A stretch of DNA of 36,634 nucleotides from Rhodothermales bacterium (GTDB taxonomy: Bacteria; Bacteroidota; Rhodothermia; Rhodothermales; Bin80). Both the position numbers and the translations under genes were made by a program. The stretch lies in assembly GCA_028278205.1 (NCBI GenBank), contig JANQES010000087.1, forward strand, positions 1-36,634, read 5' to 3'. Each line of letters opens with the position of its first letter. Position 1 is the stretch's first letter. Under the pieces are notes generated by a model. The model saw only the letters and a program-made list of their open reading frames with translations. It was not told where the DNA came from and made no database searches. Positions 24,466 through 32,247 of this stretch are shown piece by piece.

Positions 24466-24567
24466 TGGCAAATTACAGATATCGGATTGCGGATAGCAGA
24501 TGGCCGCTGGCAGATTGCAACGCTCCCCATTCATCCGCGTCCATCCGCGCTCATCTGCGGTTGCAAT
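24466..24567. repeat. Heptamer CAGATAT/CGGATTG and decamer TCCATCCGCG arrays
   Basis: 24473-24520 has units CAGATAT, CGGATTG, CGGATAG, CAGATGG, CAGATTG. 24528-24557 has 10-base units TTCATCCGCG, TCCATCCGCG, CTCATCTGCG. Part of the second block is complementary in sense to the first (ATCCGC versus GCGGAT), so the two can pair. It separates the two TIM-barrel genes. Confidence 0.72.
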
Positions 24568-25475
24568 TACACGTCGCACAGCGCGACGGCCTCGCGTAAC
24601 GACACGAGCGGCGTGCGGCTGGGGATGAACTCCTGCCCGACGTAGCCCGTGTAGCCAGTCTCGACGATGGCCTTCATGATGGCCGGATAGTTGAGTTCCT
24701 GCGTGTGGTCGATCTCGTGGCGCCCCGGATTGCCGCCGGTGTGGTAGTGGCCGATGTAGTCGCTATACGTCTGGATGGTGCGGATGACATCGCCCTCCAT
24801 AATCTGCATGTGGTAGATGTCGTAGAGCAGTTTGAAACGCTCCGACCCGACGCGCTTGCAGAGTTCGACACCCCACGGCGTCTTGTCGCACTGGTAATCG
24901 GGGTGATTGACCTTGCTGTTGAGCAATTCCATGCAGAGGGTCACGCCGTACTGCTCCGCCGTCGGGACGATCTCCTTGAGACCCTGGAGGCAGTTTACGA
25001 TGCCCGTCTCATCGTCGAGGCCGGCGCGGTTGCCGGAGAAGCAGATCACGCTGGGATAGCCCGCGTCGGCCACTTCCTTGATGCGCTCTTTAAACATCGG
25101 CACGAGCCATTCGTGGTTTTCGATGCGGTTGAAGCCGTCGGTCAGACGGTTCTTGCCCTCGGCCACCGGCCCAAACGGCATGGCGCAGATCAGGCCGTGT
25201 TTCTCCAGGATGGGCCAGTCTACGGGATCCAACAACTCCACCGATTTGAGGCCCATCGCTTTGCCCGCGACGGCCAACTCCTCGACACTCATGTCGCCAT
25301 AACACCACTTGCATACCGAGTGGTTGATGTTGCCTTTGAGCGTGAGCGTCGTGTCTTCCGGCGCCTCTTCCGAAGCCCCTGCCGACGCCGCACTCGCCAT
25401 CGAACCGGTGGCAGCGACAGCCAACGCCGTCGTGCCGGCAGCAATGCTGGTTTTGACGAATTGTCTCCGTTTCAT
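24567..25475 (-). CDS. Tat-exported hydroxypyruvate-isomerase-like TIM-barrel protein
   Basis: A 302-residue paralogue of the gene at 23533-24456. Tat signal MKRRQFVKTSIAAGTTALAV, cleaved perhaps after ASA. Barrel features: GNINHSVCKWCYGDMSVEEL, GLKSVELLDPVDWPILEKHG, VTLCMELLNSKVNHPDYQCD (Glu ligand), FKLLYDIYHMQIMEGDVI (Asp, His), YHTGGNPGRHEIDHTQELNY and YTGYVGQEFIPSR (Glu). The Hyi-type motifs are complete, so isomerase or epimerase chemistry on a small sugar-like substrate in the periplasm is likely. Start at 25475; the longer frame adds repeat-coded MTHHHGDTI. Confidence 0.9.
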   Translation of the reverse strand: MKRRQFVKTSIAAGTTALAVAATGSMASAASAGASEEAPEDTTLTLKGNINHSVCKWCYGDMSVEELAVAGKAMGLKSVELLDPVDWPILEKHGLICAMPFGPVAEGKNRLTDGFNRIENHEWLVPMFKERIKEVADAGYPSVICFSGNRAGLDDETGIVNCLQGLKEIVPTAEQYGVTLCMELLNSKVNHPDYQCDKTPWGVELCKRVGSERFKLLYDIYHMQIMEGDVIRTIQTYSDYIGHYHTGGNPGRHEIDHTQELNYPAIMKAIVETGYTGYVGQEFIPSRTPLVSLREAVALCDV

Positions 25476-25492
25476 GATGGTGTCTCCGTGAT

Positions 25493-25571
25493 GATGGGTC
25501 ATGAGTCATGGGTCATGAGTCATGGGATCTTGGTGAGGCACTCATGACCCATGACCAGTGACCCATGACCC
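25493..25571. repeat. Heptamer hairpin, word GTCATGA/GTCATGG
   Basis: Left arm 25493-25526 strictly alternates GTCATGA and GTCATGG; right arm 25540-25571 has CTCATGACCCATGACC-type units. Loop about 13 bases. It abuts the stop codon of the next gene at 25577. Confidence 0.88.
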
Positions 25572-25576
25572 AAAAA

Positions 25577-26494
25577 TCAAGTTGGAAGAATCCGGTCCAT
25601 GCGTTCGGCGATGTCGCGCAGGCGAGCGGTGTCGCCGCCGCGCACCTCGGCGGTGGCCCAGCCTTCGTAGCCGATGTCTTTCAGAGCCTGGTTGACGGCG
25701 GGCCAGTCGCAATCACCCTCGCCCAGAAGGACGTTGAAACCGGCGTAGGGGCCTTCTTTATCGCGTTTTTCGCGGCTGTATTCCTTGATGTCGAGCTTGA
25801 GGATGCGCGATCCCAGAATGCGAATCCAGTGCTCCGGCCAGCCATAGTTGACGATGTTTCCGACGTCGAAATACCAGCCGATCCATTCGCTCTCGAATTC
25901 GTCGATGTAGCGGGCGCATTCGAGCGGGCTCAGCAGAAACATATTCCAGACGTTCTCGATGGCGATCTTGACGCCGTGCTCCTGCGCCAGCGGCAGCACC
26001 TTGCGGATCTCCGCCTGCGACCGCTCATAGGCGTCGGCGTAGGAGACGTCTTTGTTGACCACCGCCGGCACGAGCAACACCGTCGAGGCGCCGTAGGCGT
26101 GGGCGTCGTCGAGCGCCGTCTTGAGGCCGTCGAGGCCTTCGGCGCGCACGGCAGGATCGGGATCGGAAAGCGTCTTCCGCCAGTGTACCGAATCGACGAC
26201 GCCGTGGATGGGCAACCCCGTCTCGTCGCGCGCGGCGATGACTTCGTCTCGATCCAGATCGCTCGGACTATCCATCTCGACGCCGTCGAAACCCAGCGAT
26301 TTGAGGAGCTGGAATTTCTCCAGAATCGACATCTCCTCATCGACCATGCCGAACTTGACGGCTTTTTTGATGGTGCCTTGCGAAGACGCCGCCACCACCG
26401 GCGCCTGCTGCGTACCCGGCGGGCGCTCACACAGCCCCAACGACACACCCGTCAACCCGACAACGCTCGTCTTGAGGAAGTCTCTACGTTTCAT
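25577..26494 (-). CDS. Tat-exported sugar phosphate isomerase/epimerase-like protein
   Basis: A 305-residue xylose-isomerase-like TIM-barrel protein. Tat signal MKRRDFLKTSVVGLTGVSLG. Barrel features: FGMVDEEMSILEKFQLLKSL, FDGVEMDSPSDLDRDEVIAA, PIHGVVDSVHW, GVKIAIENVWNMFLLSPLEC (Glu ligand), GWYFDVGNIVNYGWPEHWIR (Asp), RILKLDIKEYSREKRDKEG, LGEGDCDWPAV and GWATAEVRGGD (Glu). Related to 2-keto-myo-inositol dehydratase/IolE-like and L-ribulose epimerase-like groups. Start: ATG 26494 with GAGG nine bases upstream is better placed than ATG 26500. Confidence 0.9.
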   Translation of the reverse strand: MKRRDFLKTSVVGLTGVSLGLCERPPGTQQAPVVAASSQGTIKKAVKFGMVDEEMSILEKFQLLKSLGFDGVEMDSPSDLDRDEVIAARDETGLPIHGVVDSVHWRKTLSDPDPAVRAEGLDGLKTALDDAHAYGASTVLLVPAVVNKDVSYADAYERSQAEIRKVLPLAQEHGVKIAIENVWNMFLLSPLECARYIDEFESEWIGWYFDVGNIVNYGWPEHWIRILGSRILKLDIKEYSREKRDKEGPYAGFNVLLGEGDCDWPAVNQALKDIGYEGWATAEVRGGDTARLRDIAERMDRILPT

Positions 26495-26530
26495 AGACAT
26501 GTACCTCGGCAAAACCCATAAGTCGGCGTC

Positions 26531-26720
26531 ACCAGCCCCGCAGGGGCGTCCTGTTTGTAGCAACCGGTTCTTTTCCGACACAAACTCCGTAGGAGCGGCC
26601 TGTTCAAAAGAATCAGCCTTTTCCTCTTTGAACAGGCCGCTCCGGAGCCTGCCCCCGCGAAGGCGGGGGGAGCTATCTGTTTTTTTGGCCCGCGCGCTAC
26701 AAACAGGGCGCGCCTACGGC
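26531..26720. repeat. Composite REP-like cluster
   Basis: Contains a CCCCGCAGGGGCGTCCTG copy (26535-26562), a long hairpin (left 26585-26608 CTCCGTAGGAGCGGCCTG.., right 26627-26646), a GC hairpin CCCCCGC-GAAGG-CGGGGG (26652-26669), and an inverted CTACAAACAGGGCG copy (26697-26718). The pieces form nested palindromes. The gap 26495-26776 has no gene; the GC hairpin followed by T7 may terminate plus-strand transcription, although no plus-strand gene precedes it. Confidence 0.82.
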
Positions 26721-26776
26721 GCTCAGAGACCCCACTATGACTCGTCAAGTAAACGAGCGACCTGAAAAACAACCGC

Positions 26777-28114
26777 TTACCCCAACGCATCCGCCTTTTG
26801 CCCCCACGGCGCGCGGTTGAGCTTCGTCTTACCGGGGAGGGCCACTTCCGGGAACGGCATCGCGCCGAAGGCAAACGTCTTGGGCACGAGGTCGAGGTCG
26901 GCGTTGTGGAGGTCGTCCCAGGTGAGTTCTTGCCCGGTGTAGGCGCTCTCGCGGCCCAGCACGCCGGTGAGCGTGCTCACAGCGATCTGCTTCGCTTCGT
27001 TGATGGGCTGACCGTTGCGGATGCTCGCGATCAGGTCGGTGTGTTCCTGCACGTAGGCGTTGAGGCCCGGCTCCGGATGCTCGAAGAGCACCGTGCCGTC
27101 GTGCGAGCGGAGCATAGAATGACGCGGGTGCAACTCGGCCACGCCTTTGGTGCCGACGATGCGGTTGGTCACACGCGTGGTGACTTCTTTCATCTGACGA
27201 CACTTGGCCTCGACCCGCGCGCCGCCTCCGTAGACATACTCGACGCTGAAGTGGTCGTAGATGTGGCCGTAGGACGGATCGACGCGTTCGATGCGCCCAC
27301 CCATGGCAATGGCTGATTCCGGTTTGCCCTGGAAGACCCAGTTGATCACGTCGAGGTTATGGACGAACTGCTCGACGATGTGATCGCCGGAGAGCCAGGT
27401 GAAATAGTACCAGTTGCGGCATTGCCATTCCATGTCAGACATGCCGGGCTTGCGCGAGCGCAGCCAGATGGGGCCGGTCATGTAATACTCCTGCGCCCCC
27501 ACCAACTCGCCGATCATCCCGTCGTGGATGCGTTTGACGGCTTCGACGAAGCTGGGCTGCCGCCGGTAGAGCGTCCCGGCGACGATGGAAAGACCTTTCT
27601 CTTTCGCCATCTCGCCCGCTTCGATGATGGCATGCGAGCCGGCCACATCCACCGAGACCGGCTTTTCCATGAAGACGTGTTTGCCCGCCTCGACGCAGGC
27701 GCGAAAGTGCTGAGGCCGGAAGCCCGGCGGCGTCGCCAGAATCACGATGTCGACGTCGCTGTCGATGACTTGCTGGTAGGCATTGAAGCCGACGAAGGCG
27801 TGGTCGTCGTCTACTTTGAGCGCATCGCCGATCTCCTGTCCGAGCGCCTCGCGGGAGCGGTCGAGACGGTCTTCGAAGAGATCGCCCATCGCCACGACTT
27901 CGATGCCGTCTGCCGCAACGACGGCGTCGCGGGCGGCGCCGGTGCCGCGCCCGCCGCACCCGACGAGCCCAACGCGCAAGGTGTCTGAGCCGGCGGCGTA
28001 GGCAAAGTTGCCCGAGGCCAACAGCCCCGCCGAAACACCCAGCGTGGTGACGGCTGAGGTCTTGAGGAAATCTCTACGCGAGAGATCGGTTGTTTTGTTT
28101 TGTTCGGTAGCCAT
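26777..28114 (-). CDS. Tat-exported Gfo/Idh/MocA family oxidoreductase
   Basis: A 445-residue oxidoreductase with a Tat signal at about 12-37 (LSRRDFLKTSAVTTLGVSAG). Rossmann domain: LRVGLVGCGGRGTGAARDAV, VDIVILATPPGFRPQHFRAC, and the family EKPVSVD motif (HVFMEKPVSVD). The C-terminal domain has the GDHIVEQFVHNLDVINWVFQ segment with the conserved His, and a conserved NADLDLVPKTFAFG-like end. Tat export implies folding and cofactor (NADP) loading in the cytoplasm, as in glucose-fructose oxidoreductase. Neighbours are Tat-exported TIM-barrel proteins. Confidence 0.93.
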   Translation of the reverse strand: MATEQNKTTDLSRRDFLKTSAVTTLGVSAGLLASGNFAYAAGSDTLRVGLVGCGGRGTGAARDAVVAADGIEVVAMGDLFEDRLDRSREALGQEIGDALKVDDDHAFVGFNAYQQVIDSDVDIVILATPPGFRPQHFRACVEAGKHVFMEKPVSVDVAGSHAIIEAGEMAKEKGLSIVAGTLYRRQPSFVEAVKRIHDGMIGELVGAQEYYMTGPIWLRSRKPGMSDMEWQCRNWYYFTWLSGDHIVEQFVHNLDVINWVFQGKPESAIAMGGRIERVDPSYGHIYDHFSVEYVYGGGARVEAKCRQMKEVTTRVTNRIVGTKGVAELHPRHSMLRSHDGTVLFEHPEPGLNAYVQEHTDLIASIRNGQPINEAKQIAVSTLTGVLGRESAYTGQELTWDDLHNADLDLVPKTFAFGAMPFPEVALPGKTKLNRAPWGQKADALG

Positions 28115-28203
28115 GAGATGGTCCGGTTTAGGGCGTGCGTGCCAGGGGCCTGTTTTCAGGGTTTGTGATGAAATATACGAGATTCAGGGTTAGGGCGTGT
28201 CTG

Positions 28204-28354
28204 CAAAGTCCCGTAGGGACGACCTGTTTGTAGAAATCAGCGCTTTTTTAAATGAAGCCCCGTAGGGGTGACCTGTTTTTTACAGGCCGCTCCTACGGAG
28301 CTTTTTTTATCGGGGAAATGCGAGCACTACAAACAGGCCGCCCCTAGGGGGCTT
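28204..28354. repeat. Composite REP-like cluster with nested palindromes
   Basis: Four copies of the CCCGTAGGG..CCTGTTTGTAG element: 28209-28233 and 28258-28276 in one orientation, 28281-28301 and 28327-28353 in the other. The two inner copies form a tight hairpin (GTAGGGGTGACCTGT..ACAGGCCGCTCCTAC) and the outer pair brackets it. T-runs at 28243-28249 and 28302-28308 give it a terminator look. It fills the 259-base gap between the Gfo/Idh/MocA gene and apbE. Confidence 0.88.
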
Positions 28355-28373
28355 CTCCACCCCGGTAGTTTGC

Positions 28374-29375
28374 TCACATACCCTCGTCTCGTTGCGAAAC
28401 GAAAGACGCCTCGAACGACGACGATTGACGCTGTCGGTATCCCATGCCGGCACGCCAGATAATCCGCGCGGCCACATCCGGAACACCAGCGGCTAAGACG
28501 AGGCCGTCGTCGGGGCTGAGGACGCTCAAAGCCGAGGCCAGCGCGTCGGCTTGCGTGCCGGTGGGTGCGATGACCGTCACGAGGCGTTCGTCCGTCAGGC
28601 CCATGCCGGTGCGTGGGTCGAGGATGTGGGAATACCGGATGCCATCGACCTCGACGTAGCGGTAGGTCGCACCCGACGTGGCGATGGCGCAACGGGCCAG
28701 CAGGCGTTTTTCCGTCGCTTTTTCGCCCCCGGCGCGTACTGTACTGATTTCGACGCGCCAGCCGTGTTTGTCCGGCGGTGGATCGCCCAGGCGGATGTCG
28801 CCGCCGCCGTCGACGAGGGCGCGCGAGAGACCGTGGGCGCGCAACACTTTCAGCGCTTCGTCGGTGGCGTAGCCTTTGGCGATGCCGCCGAGGTCGAGCC
28901 GCATGCCGGGCCGTTCCAACCGCGCCGTCCGGGCCGTGCTGTCGAGCGTGAGGTATCGGTAGCCGGTAGCCGCGCGGGCTTGCGCCAGTTCGTCCTCCGG
29001 CGGCAACCGCCCGCGCCGCATCGCCCACCGCCACAGCCGTGTCAGCGGCCCTACCGTCACGTCGAACGCGCCGTCGGTCTCGGCAGCCAGATGCTGGGCG
29101 GTCTGCAAGACCGTCCACAACGCCTCGCTGAGCGGCACGTCCTGGCCGGAGCCGGCAGTGGCCGAGAGCCGGCTCAGTTCGCTGTCATTCAGATAATCGC
29201 TCAGATGCTGATTGAGCGTGTCGATACGAGCGAAGGCTGCATCAGCGGCGCGGCGGGCGAGCACGCTGTCAGGCGCGTAGAGCACGATTTTGAACTGCGT
29301 GCCCATCTGCGCCCTGGTGAAGATATAGCCCTCCAGCGGCTGGGCGCTCAGCGGCGACACCGCCGCAAGAAGAAT
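28374..29375 (-). CDS. apbE: FAD:protein FMN transferase, start codon apparently lost
   Basis: An ApbE protein of about 330 residues, which covalently attaches FMN from FAD to threonines of periplasmic flavoproteins. Motifs in order: AQMGTQFKIVLYA, SDYLNDSELSRLSA, GAFDVTVGPLTRLWRWA, RLDLGGIAKGYATDEALKVL, SRALVDGGGDIRLG, and SHILDPRTGMGLTDERLVTV (Mg/flavin site). A signal core VILLAAVSPLSAQ precedes the domain. No ATG, GTG or TTG occurs in frame between the upstream gene's stop and that core; the 8-base GGGAGAAA hairpin (29381-29500) occupies the place. Starting options are a rare ATT at 29375, a GTG at 29360 that cuts the signal in half, or the ATG at 29306 inside the conserved domain. It may be poorly translated. 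Confidence 0.85.
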   Translation of the reverse strand: MLLAAVSPLSAQPLEGYIFTRAQMGTQFKIVLYAPDSVLARRAADAAFARIDTLNQHLSDYLNDSELSRLSATAGSGQDVPLSEALWTVLQTAQHLAAETDGAFDVTVGPLTRLWRWAMRRGRLPPEDELAQARAATGYRYLTLDSTARTARLERPGMRLDLGGIAKGYATDEALKVLRAHGLSRALVDGGGDIRLGDPPPDKHGWRVEISTVRAGGEKATEKRLLARCAIATSGATYRYVEVDGIRYSHILDPRTGMGLTDERLVTVIAPTGTQADALASALSVLSPDDGLVLAAGVPDVAARIIWRAGMGYRQRQSSSFEASFVSQRDEGM

Positions 29376-29380
29376 GACGA

Positions 29381-29500
29381 GTGGGAGAAAGGGGGAAAGG
29401 GGGAGAGGGTGAAAGGATGACTGGAAGCAAAAGCGAAATCGCCCTTTCTCCCTTTCCCCCTTTCTCCCTTTCTCCCACTCGCCCTCTCCCCCTTTCCCAG
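29381..29500. repeat. Octamer hairpin, word GGGAGAAA/GGGGGAAA
   Basis: Left arm 29381-29417 has units GGGAGAAA, GGGGGAAA, GGGGGAGA, GGGTGAAA. Right arm 29441-29497 has TTTCTCCC, TTTCCCCC and ACTCGCCC units. The central loop is about 24 bases. It lies between the Gfo/Idh/MocA stop (29519) and apbE and seems to have removed the apbE start. Confidence 0.87.
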
Positions 29501-29518
29501 TATGAACGGACGCGCCGG

Positions 29519-30904
29519 TCAAATGACTGCCGAGTCGCCAGGCATCGGGATCGGATAGTAACCTTCTGCGTCGGGCATTACCGGCGGGTTGGCGTCCCAG
29601 GCGTAGCGTTCCGGCATGAGGTTGACGTTGGAGTTGAGCGCCTCGTCCCACGAGACCTCCTTGCCGGAATAGGTCGCCATGCGGCCCATGATGGCGCTCA
29701 TCGTGGCGACGGCGCCGTTCTTGGCATCGGCGTATTTGTATTCGCCGGCGGCGATGGCAGCGAAGAGTTCGTCGTGCTCGACCTGATAGGGATTCGGGTC
29801 GTTTTTGTCGCGGTGCTTGTAGATGGCATGGCCGGAAGCCGTGTAGAGTTCGCCCGGCTTGGGCGCCGTGCCGGCGGTGCCGTGGAAGGCTTCCGAGACG
29901 CGGTTCAAGCAGCCCGGCTGGTGGCGGCACTGGCTGAGCACGCGGCTGCCGTCTTCATACTCGAACTCGACGAAGTGGTGGTCGTAAATCTCGCCGTGGT
30001 CTTTGCCGGTACGCACGAGACGCCCGCCCTGGCCTTGCGCCTTCATCGGATGCCCCTGCTTGACCCAGTTGGCCACGTCGATGTTATGAATGTGCTGCTC
30101 GACGATGTGGTCGCCGCAGAGCCAGTTGAAGTAGTACCAGTTGCGCATCTGATACTCCATCTCGGTGAGCTTACGGCCCGCCTTTTGTTCGTACTGAGCC
30201 CGGTCGCGCACCCAGACGCCGCCGCTGTTCCAGTAGACGCGCCCCAGGATGACGTCGCCGATAGCGCCGTCGTGGATGCGTTCGACCCACTCGCGGTAGA
30301 TCGTCTGGTAATGGCGTTGCAGCCCGACAACCACGTTGAGCTTCTTCTGCCTGGCTTTCTCCGCCGTCTTGAGCACCTGCCGGATGCCCGGCGCGTCGGT
30401 GGCGACGGGCTTTTCCATAAAGATCTGCTTGTTGGCTTCCACCGCCGCCTCGAAGTGCATCGGGCGGAACCCCGGCGGCGTCGTCAGAATCACCACGTCG
30501 ACGAGCGGGATGACCTCTTTATAGCCATCGAAACCGTCGAACCGGCGTTCCGGGGGCACGTCGATGCGATCCTGGATGCCCTCGGCGTTCTTCCCCGTAT
30601 AGTCCGAATGTTCCGGGTTCGCGAGGTTGTTGTAGCTCTCCTCGATACGATCCGCGAAGGCGTCGGCCATGGCGACCAACTTGACGTTCTCTCCGGTGGC
30701 CAGAGCCTGCGCCGCCGCGCCGGTGCCACGCCCACCGCATCCGATCAAGCCGACCTTGATCGTATCATCGACGCCGTAATAGGCGCTGGCGGCCATCGGA
30801 AACTGGCTGGCCACGAACGACCCCACCACGGCGGCAGTGCCCCCCTTCACAAAGTCCCGCCGGCTCAACGTGCCGGACTCCTGTCCGTTTGTCTTTTCTT
30901 CCAT
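29519..30904 (-). CDS. Tat-exported Gfo/Idh/MocA family oxidoreductase
   Basis: A 461-residue paralogue of the gene at 26777-28114. Tat signal at about 13-38 (LSRRDFVKGGTAAVVGSFVA). Rossmann domain: IKVGLIGCGGRGTGAAAQAL, VDVVILTTPPGFRPMHFEAA, IFMEKPVATDAPG. C-terminal domain: GDHIVEQHIHNIDVANWVKQ and the C-terminal SNVNLMPERYAWDANPPV. AGAGGT upstream of the ATG is a good ribosome-binding site. Both paralogues keep the same His-containing GDHIVEQxxHN block, so both are probably active. Confidence 0.93.
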   Translation of the reverse strand: MEEKTNGQESGTLSRRDFVKGGTAAVVGSFVASQFPMAASAYYGVDDTIKVGLIGCGGRGTGAAAQALATGENVKLVAMADAFADRIEESYNNLANPEHSDYTGKNAEGIQDRIDVPPERRFDGFDGYKEVIPLVDVVILTTPPGFRPMHFEAAVEANKQIFMEKPVATDAPGIRQVLKTAEKARQKKLNVVVGLQRHYQTIYREWVERIHDGAIGDVILGRVYWNSGGVWVRDRAQYEQKAGRKLTEMEYQMRNWYYFNWLCGDHIVEQHIHNIDVANWVKQGHPMKAQGQGGRLVRTGKDHGEIYDHHFVEFEYEDGSRVLSQCRHQPGCLNRVSEAFHGTAGTAPKPGELYTASGHAIYKHRDKNDPNPYQVEHDELFAAIAAGEYKYADAKNGAVATMSAIMGRMATYSGKEVSWDEALNSNVNLMPERYAWDANPPVMPDAEGYYPIPMPGDSAVI

Positions 30905-30943
30905 ACCGGTACCTCTTTGAGGGTTGAGGTTTGGTGATCAAAG

Positions 30944-31015
30944 GGTCATTAGTCACTGGTCATTAGTCACTAGTTCTTTCTAACGACCAGTGACCAGTGA
31001 CCAATGACCAGTGAC
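30944..31015. repeat. Heptamer hairpin, word GTCATTA/GTCACTG
   Basis: Left arm 30945-30972 alternates GTCATTA and GTCACTG/GTCACTA; right arm 30984-31015 has GACCAGT, GACCAGT, GACCAAT, GACCAGT. The loop is about 11 bases. It lies between the SUMF1-like gene and the Gfo/Idh/MocA gene. Confidence 0.88.
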
Positions 31016-31062
31016 ATATTTTCAAAAGCACTAACGTGCCGATTTCCTACCACCGTTCTTCG

Positions 31063-32151
31063 TCATTCCCCTAACACCATCATCCAGAATTCCTCGATCT
31101 CTTCCGGCGAGGGTGGGGTGACGGGCCGTATCAGGCGAAAGCCTACGAACGGCGAGTCGGTGTTCCACCAGAAGCTCTTGGGAATCTGCGGATCGCGGCG
31201 TTTCCAGTTGAGGCTCGATTCGAGGCGGGCGGCGCAGCGCAGGGCTTCGGGGTCGTCGTCGTAGGCGCCGCCCCGGACGGTGCGCGGGTGCAACCGCGTC
31301 GGCTCGGCCCAGGGCGACTCTACGCCGTCGTCCGGCAGCGAGGCGTAGAAATCTGCGGCGTACTCATCGAGCGTCCACTCCGAGACGTTGCCGTGCATGT
31401 CGTACAGGCCCCAGGCGTTGGGCGTCTTCTGGCCGACTTTCTGGAAGACCTCGTCGCTGTTTTCGTAATGCCAGGCGTATTCGTCGAGGTCGGCGGGGTC
31501 ATCGCCGAAGCTGTAGGCGGTGGTGGCGCCGGCGCGGCAGGCGTATTCCCATTCGGCCTCGGTGGGCAGGCGGTAAAAGTGGCCGGTTTTTTCGGTGAGC
31601 CACCGGGCATAATGCAACGTCGCCCATTGCGAGAGCCCCACCGCCGGGAAGCCCTGATTGCCCATGCCGTGGGCCGGATCTTCATAAGGTGGGCTGGGCC
31701 GCGCCACGATGTCGGGATCGAACGAGCCGCCCTCAATCGCTGTCTCGGCATTGTCGCGGTCACGATAGCGGAAGATGGAGAACTCGTCGTAGGTCACCTC
31801 GTGGGTGCCCATCCAGAACGGCTCGACGGTGATGGTGCGCTGCGGGCCTTCGTCGCCCTTCCGTCCGGCTTCGCTCTCCGGGCTGCCCATCGTGAAGGTG
31901 CCGCCGGGGATCTTTGCCAGGGTAAACGAGACGTCGGTGCCGGGGATCGTCACGGTCTCGGTCTCGCCCGATGACGGCGTGCTTGTGGTGGGAGAAGCCA
32001 CCGGACCGGCCTCCTGTTTCACCTCCATCGCCACCGGCTCGGCCATTTCAGCCGGCTCGGCGGTCCCTGCCGGATCCGGGCGCGTCCCGCTGCACCCGGC
32101 CAGCAGCACCACCGCTGCGAGAATGTAAAGCGTGCTTTTCACAGGCGTCAT
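31063..32151 (-). CDS. SUMF1/FGE-sulfatase-domain lipoprotein
   Basis: A 362-residue protein with a lipoprotein signal (STLYILAAVVLLAGCSG, Cys20) and a low-complexity Ala/Glu/Thr linker to about residue 70. The formylglycine-generating-enzyme-like fold follows: IPGGTFTMGSPESEAGRKGD, VEPFWMGTHEVTYDEF, FPAVGLSQWATLHYARWLTE, YRLPTEAEWEYACRAG, NAWGLYDMHGNVSEWTLDEY, RTVRGGAYDDDPEALRCAAR, and DSPFVGFRLIRPV. The paired active-site cysteines that follow RGGSW in true FGE are not present (only one Cys, in LRCAAR), so sulfatase activation is unlikely; it may be a binding or other enzymatic member of the family. Confidence 0.9.
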   Translation of the reverse strand: MTPVKSTLYILAAVVLLAGCSGTRPDPAGTAEPAEMAEPVAMEVKQEAGPVASPTTSTPSSGETETVTIPGTDVSFTLAKIPGGTFTMGSPESEAGRKGDEGPQRTITVEPFWMGTHEVTYDEFSIFRYRDRDNAETAIEGGSFDPDIVARPSPPYEDPAHGMGNQGFPAVGLSQWATLHYARWLTEKTGHFYRLPTEAEWEYACRAGATTAYSFGDDPADLDEYAWHYENSDEVFQKVGQKTPNAWGLYDMHGNVSEWTLDEYAADFYASLPDDGVESPWAEPTRLHPRTVRGGAYDDDPEALRCAARLESSLNWKRRDPQIPKSFWWNTDSPFVGFRLIRPVTPPSPEEIEEFWMMVLGE

Positions 32152-32158
32152 TGTGAAA

Positions 32159-32243
32159 AGTGTTATGGTGTTTTGGTGTTATAGTGTTTTGGTGTTTTAG
32201 TTGATCGCCCTAAAACACCAAAACACTATAACACTAAAACACC
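32159..32243. repeat. Octamer hairpin, word GTGTTATG/GTGTTTTG
   Basis: Left arm 32159-32200 has units GTGTTATG, GTGTTTTG, GTGTTATA, GTGTTTTG, GTGTTTTA; right arm 32211-32243 is its near-exact reverse complement. The 10-base loop is GTTGATCGCC. It lies between the TIM-barrel gene stop and the SUMF1-like gene start. Confidence 0.92.
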
Positions 32244-32247
32244 ACAA

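Noticed and set aside
23155..24645. 496-codon plus-strand open frame
   Set aside because: Antisense to the Hyi-like TIM-barrel gene and its neighbour; composition is that of a shadow frame.
28374..29930. Start of apbE at 29930
   Set aside because: The frame from 29930 to about 29519 lies wholly inside the upstream Gfo/Idh/MocA gene in another frame and has no ApbE similarity.
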